A DNA stretch of 64,000 bases, from assembly GCA_029882215.1 (NCBI GenBank), contig JAOULC010000011.1:1-64000 (forward strand), written 5' to 3'. Every line of letters starts with the position of its first letter. Position 1 is the first letter of the stretch. The position numbers and the translations under genes were made by a program. Source of the stretch: Gammaproteobacteria bacterium. Lineage in GTDB: Bacteria > Pseudomonadota > Gammaproteobacteria > SZUA-229. This document shows positions 37,783 to 45,976 of this stretch, piece by piece. The notes beneath the pieces are model-generated. The model did not search any database, was not told the DNA's origin, and saw only the letters and a program-made list of their open reading frames with translations.

Positions 37783-37908
37783 TTTCTCTCTCTTAAACAT
37801 AATTGAACACATCTGATACTAAACGGGTGAAACAAATCTGGCAGACATCAAACCAATTTACTTGCCGTGATATATAGCAGATAACCTCACCCGGTAGTGC
37901 AATCGTTC

Positions 37909-38235
37909 TTAACGGTTTCCACTCATAGGACGATTCATCATACCCTGACGCATCATAGAACCGGTATTATCCATACGTGATTGCATTCTATTCTGGTTTT
38001 CATTACGAATTTCACTTTGGCTCTGTTCCTTGTTCTGCTCCATTTTTTGCTCCATCTTCTGTTCACGAACACGTAGCTTCGCCTGCTCATTCTCAGGCGC
38101 ATTCAGGCTAAGCTCAGTACGAACCTGCTCTTGTGTACCCAGCTGCGTCATATCTGCCTCTGCTGCCGAAACAGAACCCATAGCAACTGAAAGTAATAAA
38201 GTTGCGCTTAAACCAACTGCTGTATTAATAGACAT
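37909..38235 (-). CDS. Small exported Met/Gln/Glu-rich protein, function unknown
   Basis: The 108-residue product has a clear signal peptide (about 1-24, ending SVSAAEA) and a charged, probably helical mature part dominated by E, Q, K, R, N and M, including KMEQKMEQNKEQSQSE and ending in MMRQGMMNRPMSGNR. Methionine-rich tails can bind copper or silver, but no proof exists here. The ATG at 38235 is supported by GGAG about nine bases upstream and by the signal peptide. Two 17-bp inverted repeats lie between it and the divergent DUF6502 gene. Confidence 0.68.
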   Translation of the reverse strand: MSINTAVGLSATLLLSVAMGSVSAAEADMTQLGTQEQVRTELSLNAPENEQAKLRVREQKMEQKMEQNKEQSQSEIRNENQNRMQSRMDNTGSMMRQGMMNRPMSGNR

Positions 38236-38263
38236 AATGTAAATCTCCGATAAAGTTAATAAT

Positions 38264-38280
38264 GTGGGATTAATTCCCAC
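38264..38280. promoter_or_regulatory. Operator-like inverted repeat, copy 1
   Basis: GTGGGATTAATTCCCAC has perfect six-base arms GTGGGA/TCCCAC around five bases. It matches copy 2 at 14 of 17 positions, with centres 32 bases apart, about three helical turns, in a divergent promoter region. Confidence 0.65.
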
Positions 38281-38295
38281 ATGCAGTCATTATGC

Positions 38296-38312
38296 GTGGT
38301 AATATTTCCCAC
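38296..38312. promoter_or_regulatory. Operator-like inverted repeat, copy 2
   Basis: GTGGTAATATTTCCCAC repeats the pattern of copy 1 with arms GTGG/CCAC (CGTGG/CCACG counting one flanking base). The pair lies between the small exported protein gene and the DUF6502 gene. The binding protein is unknown. Confidence 0.62.
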
Positions 38313-38402
38313 GTCAATATATAATCAGCAAAAGTTATAACCACAGACAAGATTGTGAAGCAGCTCTCAATCAACAGCGGACGAATCAAGGTACCGACAA
38401 AC

Positions 38403-39242
38403 ATGAGCCAGAACGGATACACCAAAACACAGCTAGCACTGATCAAAGCCATAAAAATGCTTTGCCGGCCTTTAATTCGGCTGTTAATAGAGAAAGGCAT
38501 CTCTTTCACGCAGTTTCGTGACTTAATCAAAGCCCTTTATGTAGAAGTCGCCGATGAGCATTTCGCCCTCGACCAAAAAAAGCCCAGTGACAGCCGGATT
38601 TTTGTGCTGACAGGGGTACATCGCAAAGACATCAAGCGCATCCGCCAGCAATCGGAACAGGAAGAGCAGGCGATCAGTAGTTCTGCCTCATTGACGGGTG
38701 AGATCGTCGCGCGCTGGAGCAGCATGCCACAGTACCTTGATAAAGCGGGCAAACCAAGGTCATTACTTCGCTCTGATAAAGAGAATATTTCAGGGTTTGA
38801 CCAGCTGGTCAGCAGCGTTAACAAAGACGTCAGGCCAAAAGTCATCCTTGATGAATGGTTACGCCTTAATATTGTGCACATCAGGGATGACTATATTGTG
38901 CTCAATCAATCCGCATTTGTCAGCAACAAAGAATTTAACGAAATGGCCTACTACCTTGGGCACAACATGCATGACCATATGGCAAGCTGTGTGAATAACA
39001 TTTTAGAAGAAGATCGGCCAATGTTAGAACGCAGCGTTTATTACAGCGACCTGAGCAAGGACTCAGTGACAAAACTACGGACGATGGCGAGCGAAAAAGG
39101 CAATGAACTGCTGCAGTATTTAAACAAACAGGCGATTGTTTTTTATGATGCTGATAAGGATAAAGCCGATGCAAACCAGCGCATACGTTTAGGCGTTTAC
39201 TGGTATCAAACACAGCTTAATGATAACGGAGAAGCGAAATAA
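38403..39242 (+). CDS. DUF6502 family protein
   Basis: The product (about 279 residues) matches the DUF6502 pattern: an N-terminal helical part with LCRPLIRLLIEKGISFTQFRDL and ALYVEVA, then LTGVHRKDIKRIR (about 60-72), which looks like a winged-helix or helix-turn-helix segment. No membrane helix or signal is seen, so it is probably cytoplasmic and may bind DNA, by inference. The ATG at 38403 starts just before the conserved part; a GTG at 38355 is also in frame. Its stop overlaps the next start (TAATG), so DUF6502 and DUF5666 are translationally coupled. Confidence 0.75.
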   Translation: MSQNGYTKTQLALIKAIKMLCRPLIRLLIEKGISFTQFRDLIKALYVEVADEHFALDQKKPSDSRIFVLTGVHRKDIKRIRQQSEQEEQAISSSASLTGEIVARWSSMPQYLDKAGKPRSLLRSDKENISGFDQLVSSVNKDVRPKVILDEWLRLNIVHIRDDYIVLNQSAFVSNKEFNEMAYYLGHNMHDHMASCVNNILEEDRPMLERSVYYSDLSKDSVTKLRTMASEKGNELLQYLNKQAIVFYDADKDKADANQRIRLGVYWYQTQLNDNGEAK

Positions 39243-40117
39243 TGATTCATCTATACCGGGTATTTATTTTTCTCCTGATAACCAGTGTCAGCGCTTGTGT
39301 CTCAACACAAACGAACATCGCTGGCGGCAATGATGAAGACCGAGATATCGGTTTAGGTGGCACAGGCATGCTGGCCAATACGGGCGCAGGGCTGGGAGGC
39401 ACCGGCATTCACGGTGTCATAACCGGCTTCGGCAGCATCTTTGTCAACGGTGTTGAGATTGAATACAACAACGCCACGCCTTTCACGATTGATGGTACAG
39501 CAGCCACTCATCAAGCACTGCAAATGGGTGACGTTGTTGAAGTACTGACGAGCAATACACAACAACATACTCATGCCCGTATCATTAACCTCCGACATGA
39601 AGTCATTGGTAAAGTGGAATCGGTAAGTCCCGAAACAGCAAGCTTTACCGTGCTCGGGCAAACCATTATTCAGGCATTAGACACGCCCTTACCACAGCCG
39701 GGATCAAACGTTGCAATAAGTGGCTTCCGGACGAATGATAAAACCATACAGGCAACCAGAGTAAAGCCGGCAACGCATATGAAAAGCTTATTGCGCAGCC
39801 GTACCGAGTTACCGTTTAGCCAACAGACAAGTCGCTGGCTGATACAGACCTATGCAGAAAAAAATCAAATAACTTTAACGACTGGTGAGCAGTCAACTGT
39901 ATTGACACAATCGCCCAATACGACAGCAACGCAATCTCAAATTAAAATATTACAGCTGCATAAAACAAAAGCCGGTGAGCTTGTTTTTGATCGTGAAGTT
40001 GATATGAATAGTTTACCGCGTGGCAGACAAAGCATTAAACCGGAGGCAGGTACAGACAGACGAATTGGTCCGCTTCATATGAACAATAGAACAAGCATAC
40101 CGGTAATGAGACGATAG
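39242..40117 (+). CDS. DUF5666 lipoprotein coupled to the DUF6502 gene
   Basis: The 291-residue product has a signal peptide with lipobox VSAC (Cys19). After a glycine-rich stretch (GLGGTGMLANTGAGLGGTG, about 37-55) comes a DUF5666 domain with ITGFGSIFVNGVEIEY (about 60-75), FTIDG and GDVVEV, and a second, weaker unit to about residue 175. The C-terminal third is polar with basic ends. It shares its motif with the larger lipoprotein at 5359. Its start overlaps the DUF6502 stop by one base. Function is unknown; the pairing points to an envelope role under the control of, or assembled with, DUF6502. Confidence 0.78.
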   Translation: MIHLYRVFIFLLITSVSACVSTQTNIAGGNDEDRDIGLGGTGMLANTGAGLGGTGIHGVITGFGSIFVNGVEIEYNNATPFTIDGTAATHQALQMGDVVEVLTSNTQQHTHARIINLRHEVIGKVESVSPETASFTVLGQTIIQALDTPLPQPGSNVAISGFRTNDKTIQATRVKPATHMKSLLRSRTELPFSQQTSRWLIQTYAEKNQITLTTGEQSTVLTQSPNTTATQSQIKILQLHKTKAGELVFDREVDMNSLPRGRQSIKPEAGTDRRIGPLHMNNRTSIPVMRR

Positions 40118-40149
40118 AACACCGATTTTAATGGCCTTGCAGGCTCTGT

Positions 40150-40174
40150 TTTACGGCAGCCGAGCTGCCGTAAA
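40150..40174. terminator. Perfect 11-bp hairpin between converging genes
   Basis: TTTACGGCAGC and GCTGCCGTAAA pair fully around a three-base loop. It lies between the DUF5666 gene and the RimK-like gene. The T runs are short, so it is a possible bidirectional terminator. Confidence 0.55.
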
Positions 40175-40183
40175 CACACTGCA

Positions 40184-41590
40184 TTACTCTGTTTCAGATC
40201 CGCTGGTCAGCTCTCGTTTCCATTTAAGCTTTTTTTCTATGGCGCTAATGATCATACCCGCAATGTCTTTACCGGTTGCCGACTCAACACCTTCAAGACC
40301 CGGTGATGAATTCACTTCCAGCAATAACGGTCCGTCTTTAGACCTGATGATATCAACCCCGGCAATTTGTAACCCCAGTACTTTTGCCGCTTTTATTGCC
40401 AGTGCTTTTTCTTCTGCTGTGGGCTTAGCAACTAATGCAGAACCACCCTGATGAAGATTGGCACGAAACTCACCCGGTGCCGCTGTTCTTTCAATAGTAG
40501 CGACCACTTTTCCATCGATCACAAAGCATCTCAAATCCTTGCCATCTGCCTCTTTTACAAACTTCTGAACCAGCAGATTAGCCCTTAAAGATTTAAACGC
40601 ATTAATCACACTTTCCGCTGCTTTTTGTGTTTCTGCTAAAACCACACCCCGGCCCTGAGTGCCTTCCAGTAACTTTACAATCAAAGGAGCCCCACCGACC
40701 ATTTCAATAATATCATTGGTATCCATTGGCGAGTTTGCAAAGCCTGTGGTCGGAATATTAATTCCATTCTTAAGCATGAGCTGTAAGGAAAACAGTTTAT
40801 CTCTTGACTGTGATATAGCTCTGGATGAATTAGTTGTATAGATACCCATACTTTCAAACTGTCGCGCTAAAGAAGTTCCGTAAAAGGTAACGCTCGGTCT
40901 GATCCGGGTAATCACCGCATCAAGGTCATTCAGTATTTTACCGCCGCGATAATGTGCTTCGGGCTCGCTGGCATCCAGTTTCATATAACATTGCGTGGCA
41001 TTTAAGAATATCATTTCATGTCCGCGCTCATCTCCCGCTTCCAGTAAGCGTTGATTGCTGTATAAACTTTCATCACTGGCAAGCAGGCCTATTTTCAGTC
41101 CGCTGCTTGCACCCTCAGCCGTACCGTAAAATGAATTCAGCTCATCTTTACTGACTGTGCCAAGCGTACATACCATCGAAGGGTCAACAATCAGGCGATC
41201 AATCATAGCCTCACGCCCCAGTAACATACGAAAGCCCATCGAGTCCCTGTTTGCCAGTGTTAGTTCAATATCCCAGATATTATCGGCAAATTTTATTGGT
41301 ACGCTGACCACATAACGTGTCTCACCCAGTCCGCTCGAACTTTTTACAATCCGTTTATCAACAACGGGCTGTTCACAGCGGATAACAATCCTGCGATTAT
41401 TCTGTACGGGATGAATTTCAAAACTCACCCAGAGCGTGCCTGCCCTGCGAAAAGTCTGAATATTAAAAGCATGTATCGATGAAGTTTTAGCTCCTGAATC
41501 CACTCTGGCTTTGATTGCGGGGATCCCCAGCTGAGGAAAAGAGCACCACTCTTCACTTCCGATGATCAGTTTAGAATTAGCCGTATTCAT
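40184..41590 (-). CDS. Fusion of RimB-like retropepsin/zinc protease domain and RimK ATP-grasp ligase
   Basis: The 468-residue protein has two parts. Residues about 5-140 are an ATP-dependent zinc protease/RimB-like domain (PF05618 type) with the retropepsin-style [12 protein letters not shown] and LLGREAM. Residues about 165-455 are a RimK-type ATP-grasp domain with [31 protein letters not shown] and [15 protein letters not shown]. RimK adds glutamates to the C terminus of ribosomal protein S6; in Pseudomonas the protease RimB trims them. Here ligase and protease-like activities would be on one chain. The substrate is not proven by sequence. Confidence 0.85.
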   Translation of the reverse strand: MNTANSKLIIGSEEWCSFPQLGIPAIKARVDSGAKTSSIHAFNIQTFRRAGTLWVSFEIHPVQNNRRIVIRCEQPVVDKRIVKSSSGLGETRYVVSVPIKFADNIWDIELTLANRDSMGFRMLLGREAMIDRLIVDPSMVCTLGTVSKDELNSFYGTAEGASSGLKIGLLASDESLYSNQRLLEAGDERGHEMIFLNATQCYMKLDASEPEAHYRGGKILNDLDAVITRIRPSVTFYGTSLARQFESMGIYTTNSSRAISQSRDKLFSLQLMLKNGINIPTTGFANSPMDTNDIIEMVGGAPLIVKLLEGTQGRGVVLAETQKAAESVINAFKSLRANLLVQKFVKEADGKDLRCFVIDGKVVATIERTAAPGEFRANLHQGGSALVAKPTAEEKALAIKAAKVLGLQIAGVDIIRSKDGPLLLEVNSSPGLEGVESATGKDIAGMIISAIEKKLKWKRELTSGSETE

Positions 41591-41787
41591 TTGTGTTTTC
41601 CCGCAGCAGTATAAAGTATGGCTGGATTATAATTTCGAACCGGCATGAATAACAGAATTATGATATACAATTAACCTGTATCACGATCTACCGCTCAATA
41701 TTTCAAGTGTAGCCCGCTTTTTTCTGTCTACCATGAGCATATACATTTGCAGAACGATTCACAGCAATAACGCTTATGACAGACTCT

Positions 41788-41806
41788 GATCTTTTACATA
41801 AAGATC
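41788..41806 (-). terminator. Possible weak terminator after the GFA gene
   Basis: GATCTTT and AAAGATC pair around five bases, directly downstream of the GFA gene on the minus strand. It lacks a T run, so function is doubtful. Confidence 0.35.
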
Positions 41807-41810
41807 ATCA

Positions 41811-42164
41811 TTACAGGCTTTTTCCATTAAACACATCAACCGTTAAGGCATTTGTATCAATCTCATCAATACAGCCAAGATTAACTCGGTAGTGCCCCGG
41901 CATCCGGATAGTTTCATGAAAAGGGTAAATCCCGCAGGTTTTACAAAAGTGATGCTTAGCTATTTTTGTATCGAACTGATACAGGCCCAGCGCATCATTA
42001 TCCACTTTGATCTCTAGCTCTTGCGGTGAAAGTGTAAAGGACGACATGACTGCTCCTTTTCTCCGGCAGATAGAGCAATTACACCTTAAACCTTTCTCGA
42101 TGTCATCATGCTCAAATGAAAATGATATATCACCGCAATGACAGCTGCCTTTAAATATTTTCAT
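41811..42164 (-). CDS. GFA family zinc protein
   Basis: The 117-residue protein matches the Gfa/CENP-V fold with its zinc-binding cysteines: CHC at 8-10, C28, C30 and C33 (CNCSIC), and FCKTCG (about 73-78). The founding member was reported to help formaldehyde react with glutathione, though that activity is disputed and many members have other roles. Presence of frmA and frmB 5 kb away fits formaldehyde metabolism but does not prove it. Confidence 0.85.
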   Translation of the reverse strand: MKIFKGSCHCGDISFSFEHDDIEKGLRCNCSICRRKGAVMSSFTLSPQELEIKVDNDALGLYQFDTKIAKHHFCKTCGIYPFHETIRMPGHYRVNLGCIDEIDTNALTVDVFNGKSL

Positions 42165-42319
42165 ACAAACTCCCGTGTATTAACCTCAGAGAGAGCTCTG
42201 CATAACACAGCGCTGCTGACATCTAATCTGAGGCTCAATGAATTATCATTTTATAGCATACCGCTCTACAGCACATACCGGTACTATTAATGTGTCTTTC
42301 AGCATGAGCTGAATCTTAA

Positions 42320-43189
42320 TTACTTTTTATAGCTCTCAAGATGATGATTTACAAAGTCAGCCATCCGCTGAATGGCGTCTTTTGATGCCAGATCATCGGC
42401 AAATGTTCTTACATGTGGCGGCCTGAAATCAAAACCTCTGCCAATACCCGGGTATATAATCAGGTTCGCTTCTACTTGATTCTTTTTGAGTATATCAATA
42501 CTGGTTTCAATCACACGCCGGCGCTGATATTGCTCCTGTTCACCGATAAAAATTAAAACGGGTAATGTTAACTTTTCAATTTCAGGCGCATAACCATAAA
42601 CCTGTGCAGGTTCAGGTGCATTCGGATCCTGCCAGTGCGGGTAATATGAAACATAGCATGCCAGGTTGTTTTCCTGATGTTTAAATGTGACGGCTGTTTT
42701 CAGTGAATAATAGCCTCCACGTGTATGTGAAACAATGCAGGCCTTGGTAGAACTGATATCTTCTCTTGCCAGCAATACATCAATCACGCCAGCCGCATCT
42801 TTTTCCAGTTCATAATCATGCGCATAGGGATGCGTACCGATAAAATTTGCCTGATAAATATCAGGCGCCAGTACAACAAAACCACGCGCAGCAATTCGTT
42901 TTACCTGCAGCTGTAATAAGTCACTTAAGCCTGCACGACCGTGCTGAAAAATAACAGCGGGGTATTTTTTATTGTCTGCAGGCCGTGCCACCATTGCCGG
43001 CACGGTCACTTCATCACGTTCATACTCTGTCCACTCGATCTTTACTTTATGGTTTTTCACTTCACGTAACTGACCACCATCCCACCAGTTTGCCTTCCAC
43101 CAGAATGATTTATCTTCTTTTGCTTCTTCGTGAGCCAGGCTATTAAAGCTCAGCATTAATATCAGGCAGCCATATACAAACCTGTTCAT
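42320..43189 (-). CDS. Exported dienelactone-hydrolase-like protein with altered nucleophile
   Basis: The product (289 residues) has a signal peptide (about 1-20, ending SLAHEEA) and an alpha/beta-hydrolase fold close to dienelactone hydrolases: PAVIFQHGRAGLS, FVVLAPDIYQ and the histidine-side block GIGRGFDFRPPH. At the nucleophile elbow, where a Cys or Ser is expected (G-x-C/S-x-G-G), the sequence reads SHTRGG, placing Thr156 there. The enzyme may be inactive or use another chemistry. GAGGAAG eight bases upstream supports the ATG at 43189 over one at 43222. It lies just beyond the fba terminator. Confidence 0.78.
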   Translation of the reverse strand: MNRFVYGCLILMLSFNSLAHEEAKEDKSFWWKANWWDGGQLREVKNHKVKIEWTEYERDEVTVPAMVARPADNKKYPAVIFQHGRAGLSDLLQLQVKRIAARGFVVLAPDIYQANFIGTHPYAHDYELEKDAAGVIDVLLAREDISSTKACIVSHTRGGYYSLKTAVTFKHQENNLACYVSYYPHWQDPNAPEPAQVYGYAPEIEKLTLPVLIFIGEQEQYQRRRVIETSIDILKKNQVEANLIIYPGIGRGFDFRPPHVRTFADDLASKDAIQRMADFVNHHLESYKK

Positions 43190-43229
43190 TTTTCTTCCTC
43201 TTGCTGCAATCATTACATTCATCTCTGAT

Positions 43230-43260
43230 AAAAAAAGGGAGCTAAATAGCTCCCTTTTTA
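43230..43260 (-). terminator. Terminator of the fba end of the glycolytic cluster
   Basis: AAAAAGGGAGCT and AGCTCCCTTTTT form a long stem with a T run on the minus strand, 45 bases past the fba stop. Confidence 0.9.
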
Positions 43261-43304
43261 TCAGGCTCTGCTACAAACAGCAGGCCCAGCTTTTAAAGTA
43301 ATAG

Positions 43305-44342
43305 TTACTTGTAAAAACCAATCATAGCTTCTAATGATTTAGCTTTGATTTTATCTGCATTACCCGCTGAACCAAAGGCTTCAAAACGTGCCTTACAGAT
43401 ATCTTTCATTGCCTTGGTAGACTCCTTGAGGAATTTACGCGGGTCAAAGTTGCTTGGGTTCTCAGACAGGTGCTTACGAACTGCACCGGTAGATGCCATA
43501 CGCAAATCAGTATCAATATTAACTTTACGCACACCAGATTTGATACCGTTAACAATTTCTTCAACCGGTACACCAAAAGTCTGACCCATGTCACCGCCGT
43601 AGTTGTTAATGATTTCCAACCAGTCCTGTGGCACAGAAGAAGAACCGTGCATTACCAGGTGAGTATTAGGCAGACGTGCATGAATGTCACGGATACGGTC
43701 AATGCGCAATACCTCGCCGGTAGGCTCTTTAGTGAATTTGTAAGCGCCGTGTGATGTACCAATTGCAATTGCTAAGGCATCAACACCGGTTGCTTCAACG
43801 AAGTCAGCCGCTTCTTCAACGCTTGTTAACAGCATATCCAGATCAAGCTGACCTTCAGCACCGTGACCGTCTTCTTCGCCCATCATGCCTGTTTCTAATG
43901 AACCAAGGCAACCTAACTCACCTTCAACAGATACACCGCCAGCGTGTGCCATTTTTACAACTTCTTTAGTAACAGCAACGTTGTACTCAAATGAACCCGG
44001 AGTTTTCATGTCAGCCATTAAAGAGCCGTCCATCATTACTGATGAGAAGCCTGACTGGATAGAGCGCAGACATACAGCTGGCTCTGAACCGTGATCCTGA
44101 TGCATAACAACTGGAATGTGCGGATACATTTCGATCGCGGCTGCGATCAGGTGACGCAGGAATGGTTCACCTGCATAAGAACGTGCACCAGCAGAACCCT
44201 GCATGATTACCGGGCTGTTAGCTTCGTCAGCTGCTTGCATGATAGCGTGAACCTGCTCCATGTTATTTACATTAAATGCTGGCATGCCGTAGCTGTTTTC
44301 TGCTGCATGATCCAGTAATTGGCGTAGTGAAATCAGAGCCAT
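43305..44342 (-). CDS. fba: Class II fructose-bisphosphate aldolase
   Basis: The zinc enzyme splits or forms fructose-1,6-bisphosphate, and in Calvin-type organisms also sedoheptulose bisphosphate. The 345-residue sequence has the class II marks: [10 protein letters not shown], the zinc site HQDHG (about 80-84), [12 protein letters not shown] and HGSSSVP. It resembles the CbbA (IIB) subgroup. It is the last gene of tkt-gap-pgk-pyk-fba, 67 bases after pyk, and ends at a strong terminator. Confidence 0.96.
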   Translation of the reverse strand: MALISLRQLLDHAAENSYGMPAFNVNNMEQVHAIMQAADEANSPVIMQGSAGARSYAGEPFLRHLIAAAIEMYPHIPVVMHQDHGSEPAVCLRSIQSGFSSVMMDGSLMADMKTPGSFEYNVAVTKEVVKMAHAGGVSVEGELGCLGSLETGMMGEEDGHGAEGQLDLDMLLTSVEEAADFVEATGVDALAIAIGTSHGAYKFTKEPTGEVLRIDRIRDIHARLPNTHLVMHGSSSVPQDWLEIINNYGGDMGQTFGVPVEEIVNGIKSGVRKVNIDTDLRMASTGAVRKHLSENPSNFDPRKFLKESTKAMKDICKARFEAFGSAGNADKIKAKSLEAMIGFYK

Positions 44343-44409
44343 TTCTGCTTCTCCTGTTTTTAATAGTTTAAAATTTGTAACACGTTATATATCGAGACGC
44401 GCTATACAA

Positions 44410-45837
44410 TCAAGCCCCGATACGGACAATCTTCATGGAATTGGTGCCACCATCAACGCCGACTTTGTCACCCTTGGTGATAATAATCAGATCATCATTC
44501 TTAACAACACCTTTTTCCAGCAATACTTTCTGCGCATGAGCACTTAACTGATACTGCTTAATATCATCAATGTTAATGCTCATCGGATAAACACCACGAT
44601 ACAAGGTCATACGACGTTTTGTATGCTCATGTTGTGTCATCGCAAAAATCGGAATACCCGAGCTGATACGAGACATCCATAATGGGGTCGAGCCAGACTC
44701 TGTCATTGCTGCAATACCATCTACTTTAAGATGATTGGCCGTGTACATAGTCGCCATAGCAATGGCCTCATCCGCCCGCCCAAACGTCAGGTGGACGCGG
44801 TGATCTGATACCAGTGTAGAACGCTGTTTTTCAGCTTCTTCACAAATCCGTCCCATCGACTCAACCACTTTAGCAGGGTACTTACCCGCCGCTGTTTCTC
44901 CCGACAGCATCACCGCATCGGTACCATCAAGTACAGCGTTAGCGACATCAAACACTTCTGCACGTGTCGGAATCGGATTTTCAATCATTGACTCCATCAT
45001 CTGCGTCGCGGTAATAACCACTCTGTCCATTTCACGTGCACGCTTAATCAGGTCTTTCTGGATAGCGGGTAATTCCGCGTCACCAATTTCAACACCCAGA
45101 TCACCACGCGCCACCATGATCACTTCAGAAGCTTCAATGATTTCATCTATCTTATCCAGTGCTTCAGCACGCTCAATTTTTGCAACGATGGCCGCTGAGC
45201 CGCCAGCATCATGCAGTAACTTGCGACACTCAATAATATCACTGGCTGAACGCGGGAATGACACGGCCACAAAATCTGCTTCAATTTTTGCTGCAGATTT
45301 AATATCTTCTTTATCTTTATCCGTTAATGCCGGTGCAGATAAACCACCACCTTGTAAATTAATGCCTTTATTATTCGATAAAGGCCCGGTGTGCATCACC
45401 TTGGTATGTACTTCCTGACCGACAACCGCCGTTACTTCAAGAATCATTCGGCCGTCATCGAGCAACAAAGTATTACCGGCATGAACATCATCCGGCAAGC
45501 GTTTATAGGTAATACCGACACGATCATTAGTGCCTTCATTATCACCCAGTGCTGCATCCAGAATAAAAGCATCGCCTTCAACCAGATTAACTTTACCCTC
45601 TTTAAATTTACAGGTCCGAATTTTAGGCCCCTGTAAATCTACCAGTACGCCAATTGCTCTGTCGTGCTTTTCTGCAAACGCTCTGATATTATCGGCGCGC
45701 CACTTCTGCTCTTCAAAAGAGCCGTGTGAAAAATTCAAACGTACTACATCAACACCGGCTACTACCAGTGATTCCAATACTTTCAGGTCGTCAGTTGCCG
45801 GCCCTAGAGTCGCGACAATCTTTGTTCTGCGCAACAT
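44410..45837 (-). CDS. pyk: Pyruvate kinase
   Basis: The enzyme makes ATP and pyruvate from phosphoenolpyruvate and ADP. The 475-residue chain starts with RRTKIVATLGPAT, has the active-site block IVAKIERAEALDKIDEI (about 219-235), MVARGDLGVEIG and VMLSGETAAGKYP, and ends with the alpha/beta C-terminal domain. It follows pgk with a 139-base gap that holds two hairpins. Confidence 0.97.
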   Translation of the reverse strand: MLRRTKIVATLGPATDDLKVLESLVVAGVDVVRLNFSHGSFEEQKWRADNIRAFAEKHDRAIGVLVDLQGPKIRTCKFKEGKVNLVEGDAFILDAALGDNEGTNDRVGITYKRLPDDVHAGNTLLLDDGRMILEVTAVVGQEVHTKVMHTGPLSNNKGINLQGGGLSAPALTDKDKEDIKSAAKIEADFVAVSFPRSASDIIECRKLLHDAGGSAAIVAKIERAEALDKIDEIIEASEVIMVARGDLGVEIGDAELPAIQKDLIKRAREMDRVVITATQMMESMIENPIPTRAEVFDVANAVLDGTDAVMLSGETAAGKYPAKVVESMGRICEEAEKQRSTLVSDHRVHLTFGRADEAIAMATMYTANHLKVDGIAAMTESGSTPLWMSRISSGIPIFAMTQHEHTKRRMTLYRGVYPMSINIDDIKQYQLSAHAQKVLLEKGVVKNDDLIIITKGDKVGVDGGTNSMKIVRIGA

Positions 45838-45862
45838 ACTCTCCTAAATGATAACTAATAAT

Positions 45863-45880
45863 GGAGACCCCCTGGCCTCC
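45863..45880 (-). other. Small hairpin in the pyk leader
   Basis: GGAGACC and GGCCTCC pair (one G-T) around four bases, about 25 bases upstream of the pyk start. Reading on the minus strand no T run follows. It may affect mRNA stability or translation. Confidence 0.35.
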
Positions 45881-45957
45881 GGGAATTTCTTTTTTCTCTA
45901 CCTACTATCTTCATGACACGAGCTATCACTCAATGTTACTGTTTTAAAATTCCACTG

Positions 45958-45976
45958 AATGAACCATTCGTTCATT
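45958..45976 (-). other. Hairpin immediately after the pgk stop codon
   Basis: AATGAAC and GTTCATT pair around five bases and abut the pgk stop at 45977. There is no T run; it could protect or mark the end of a processed transcript. Confidence 0.4.

Noticed and set aside
37824-37893. CGGGTGA...TCACCCG pair upstream of the barrel gene
   Set aside because: Seven-base arms 56 bases apart could arise by chance and no T run or second copy supports a function.
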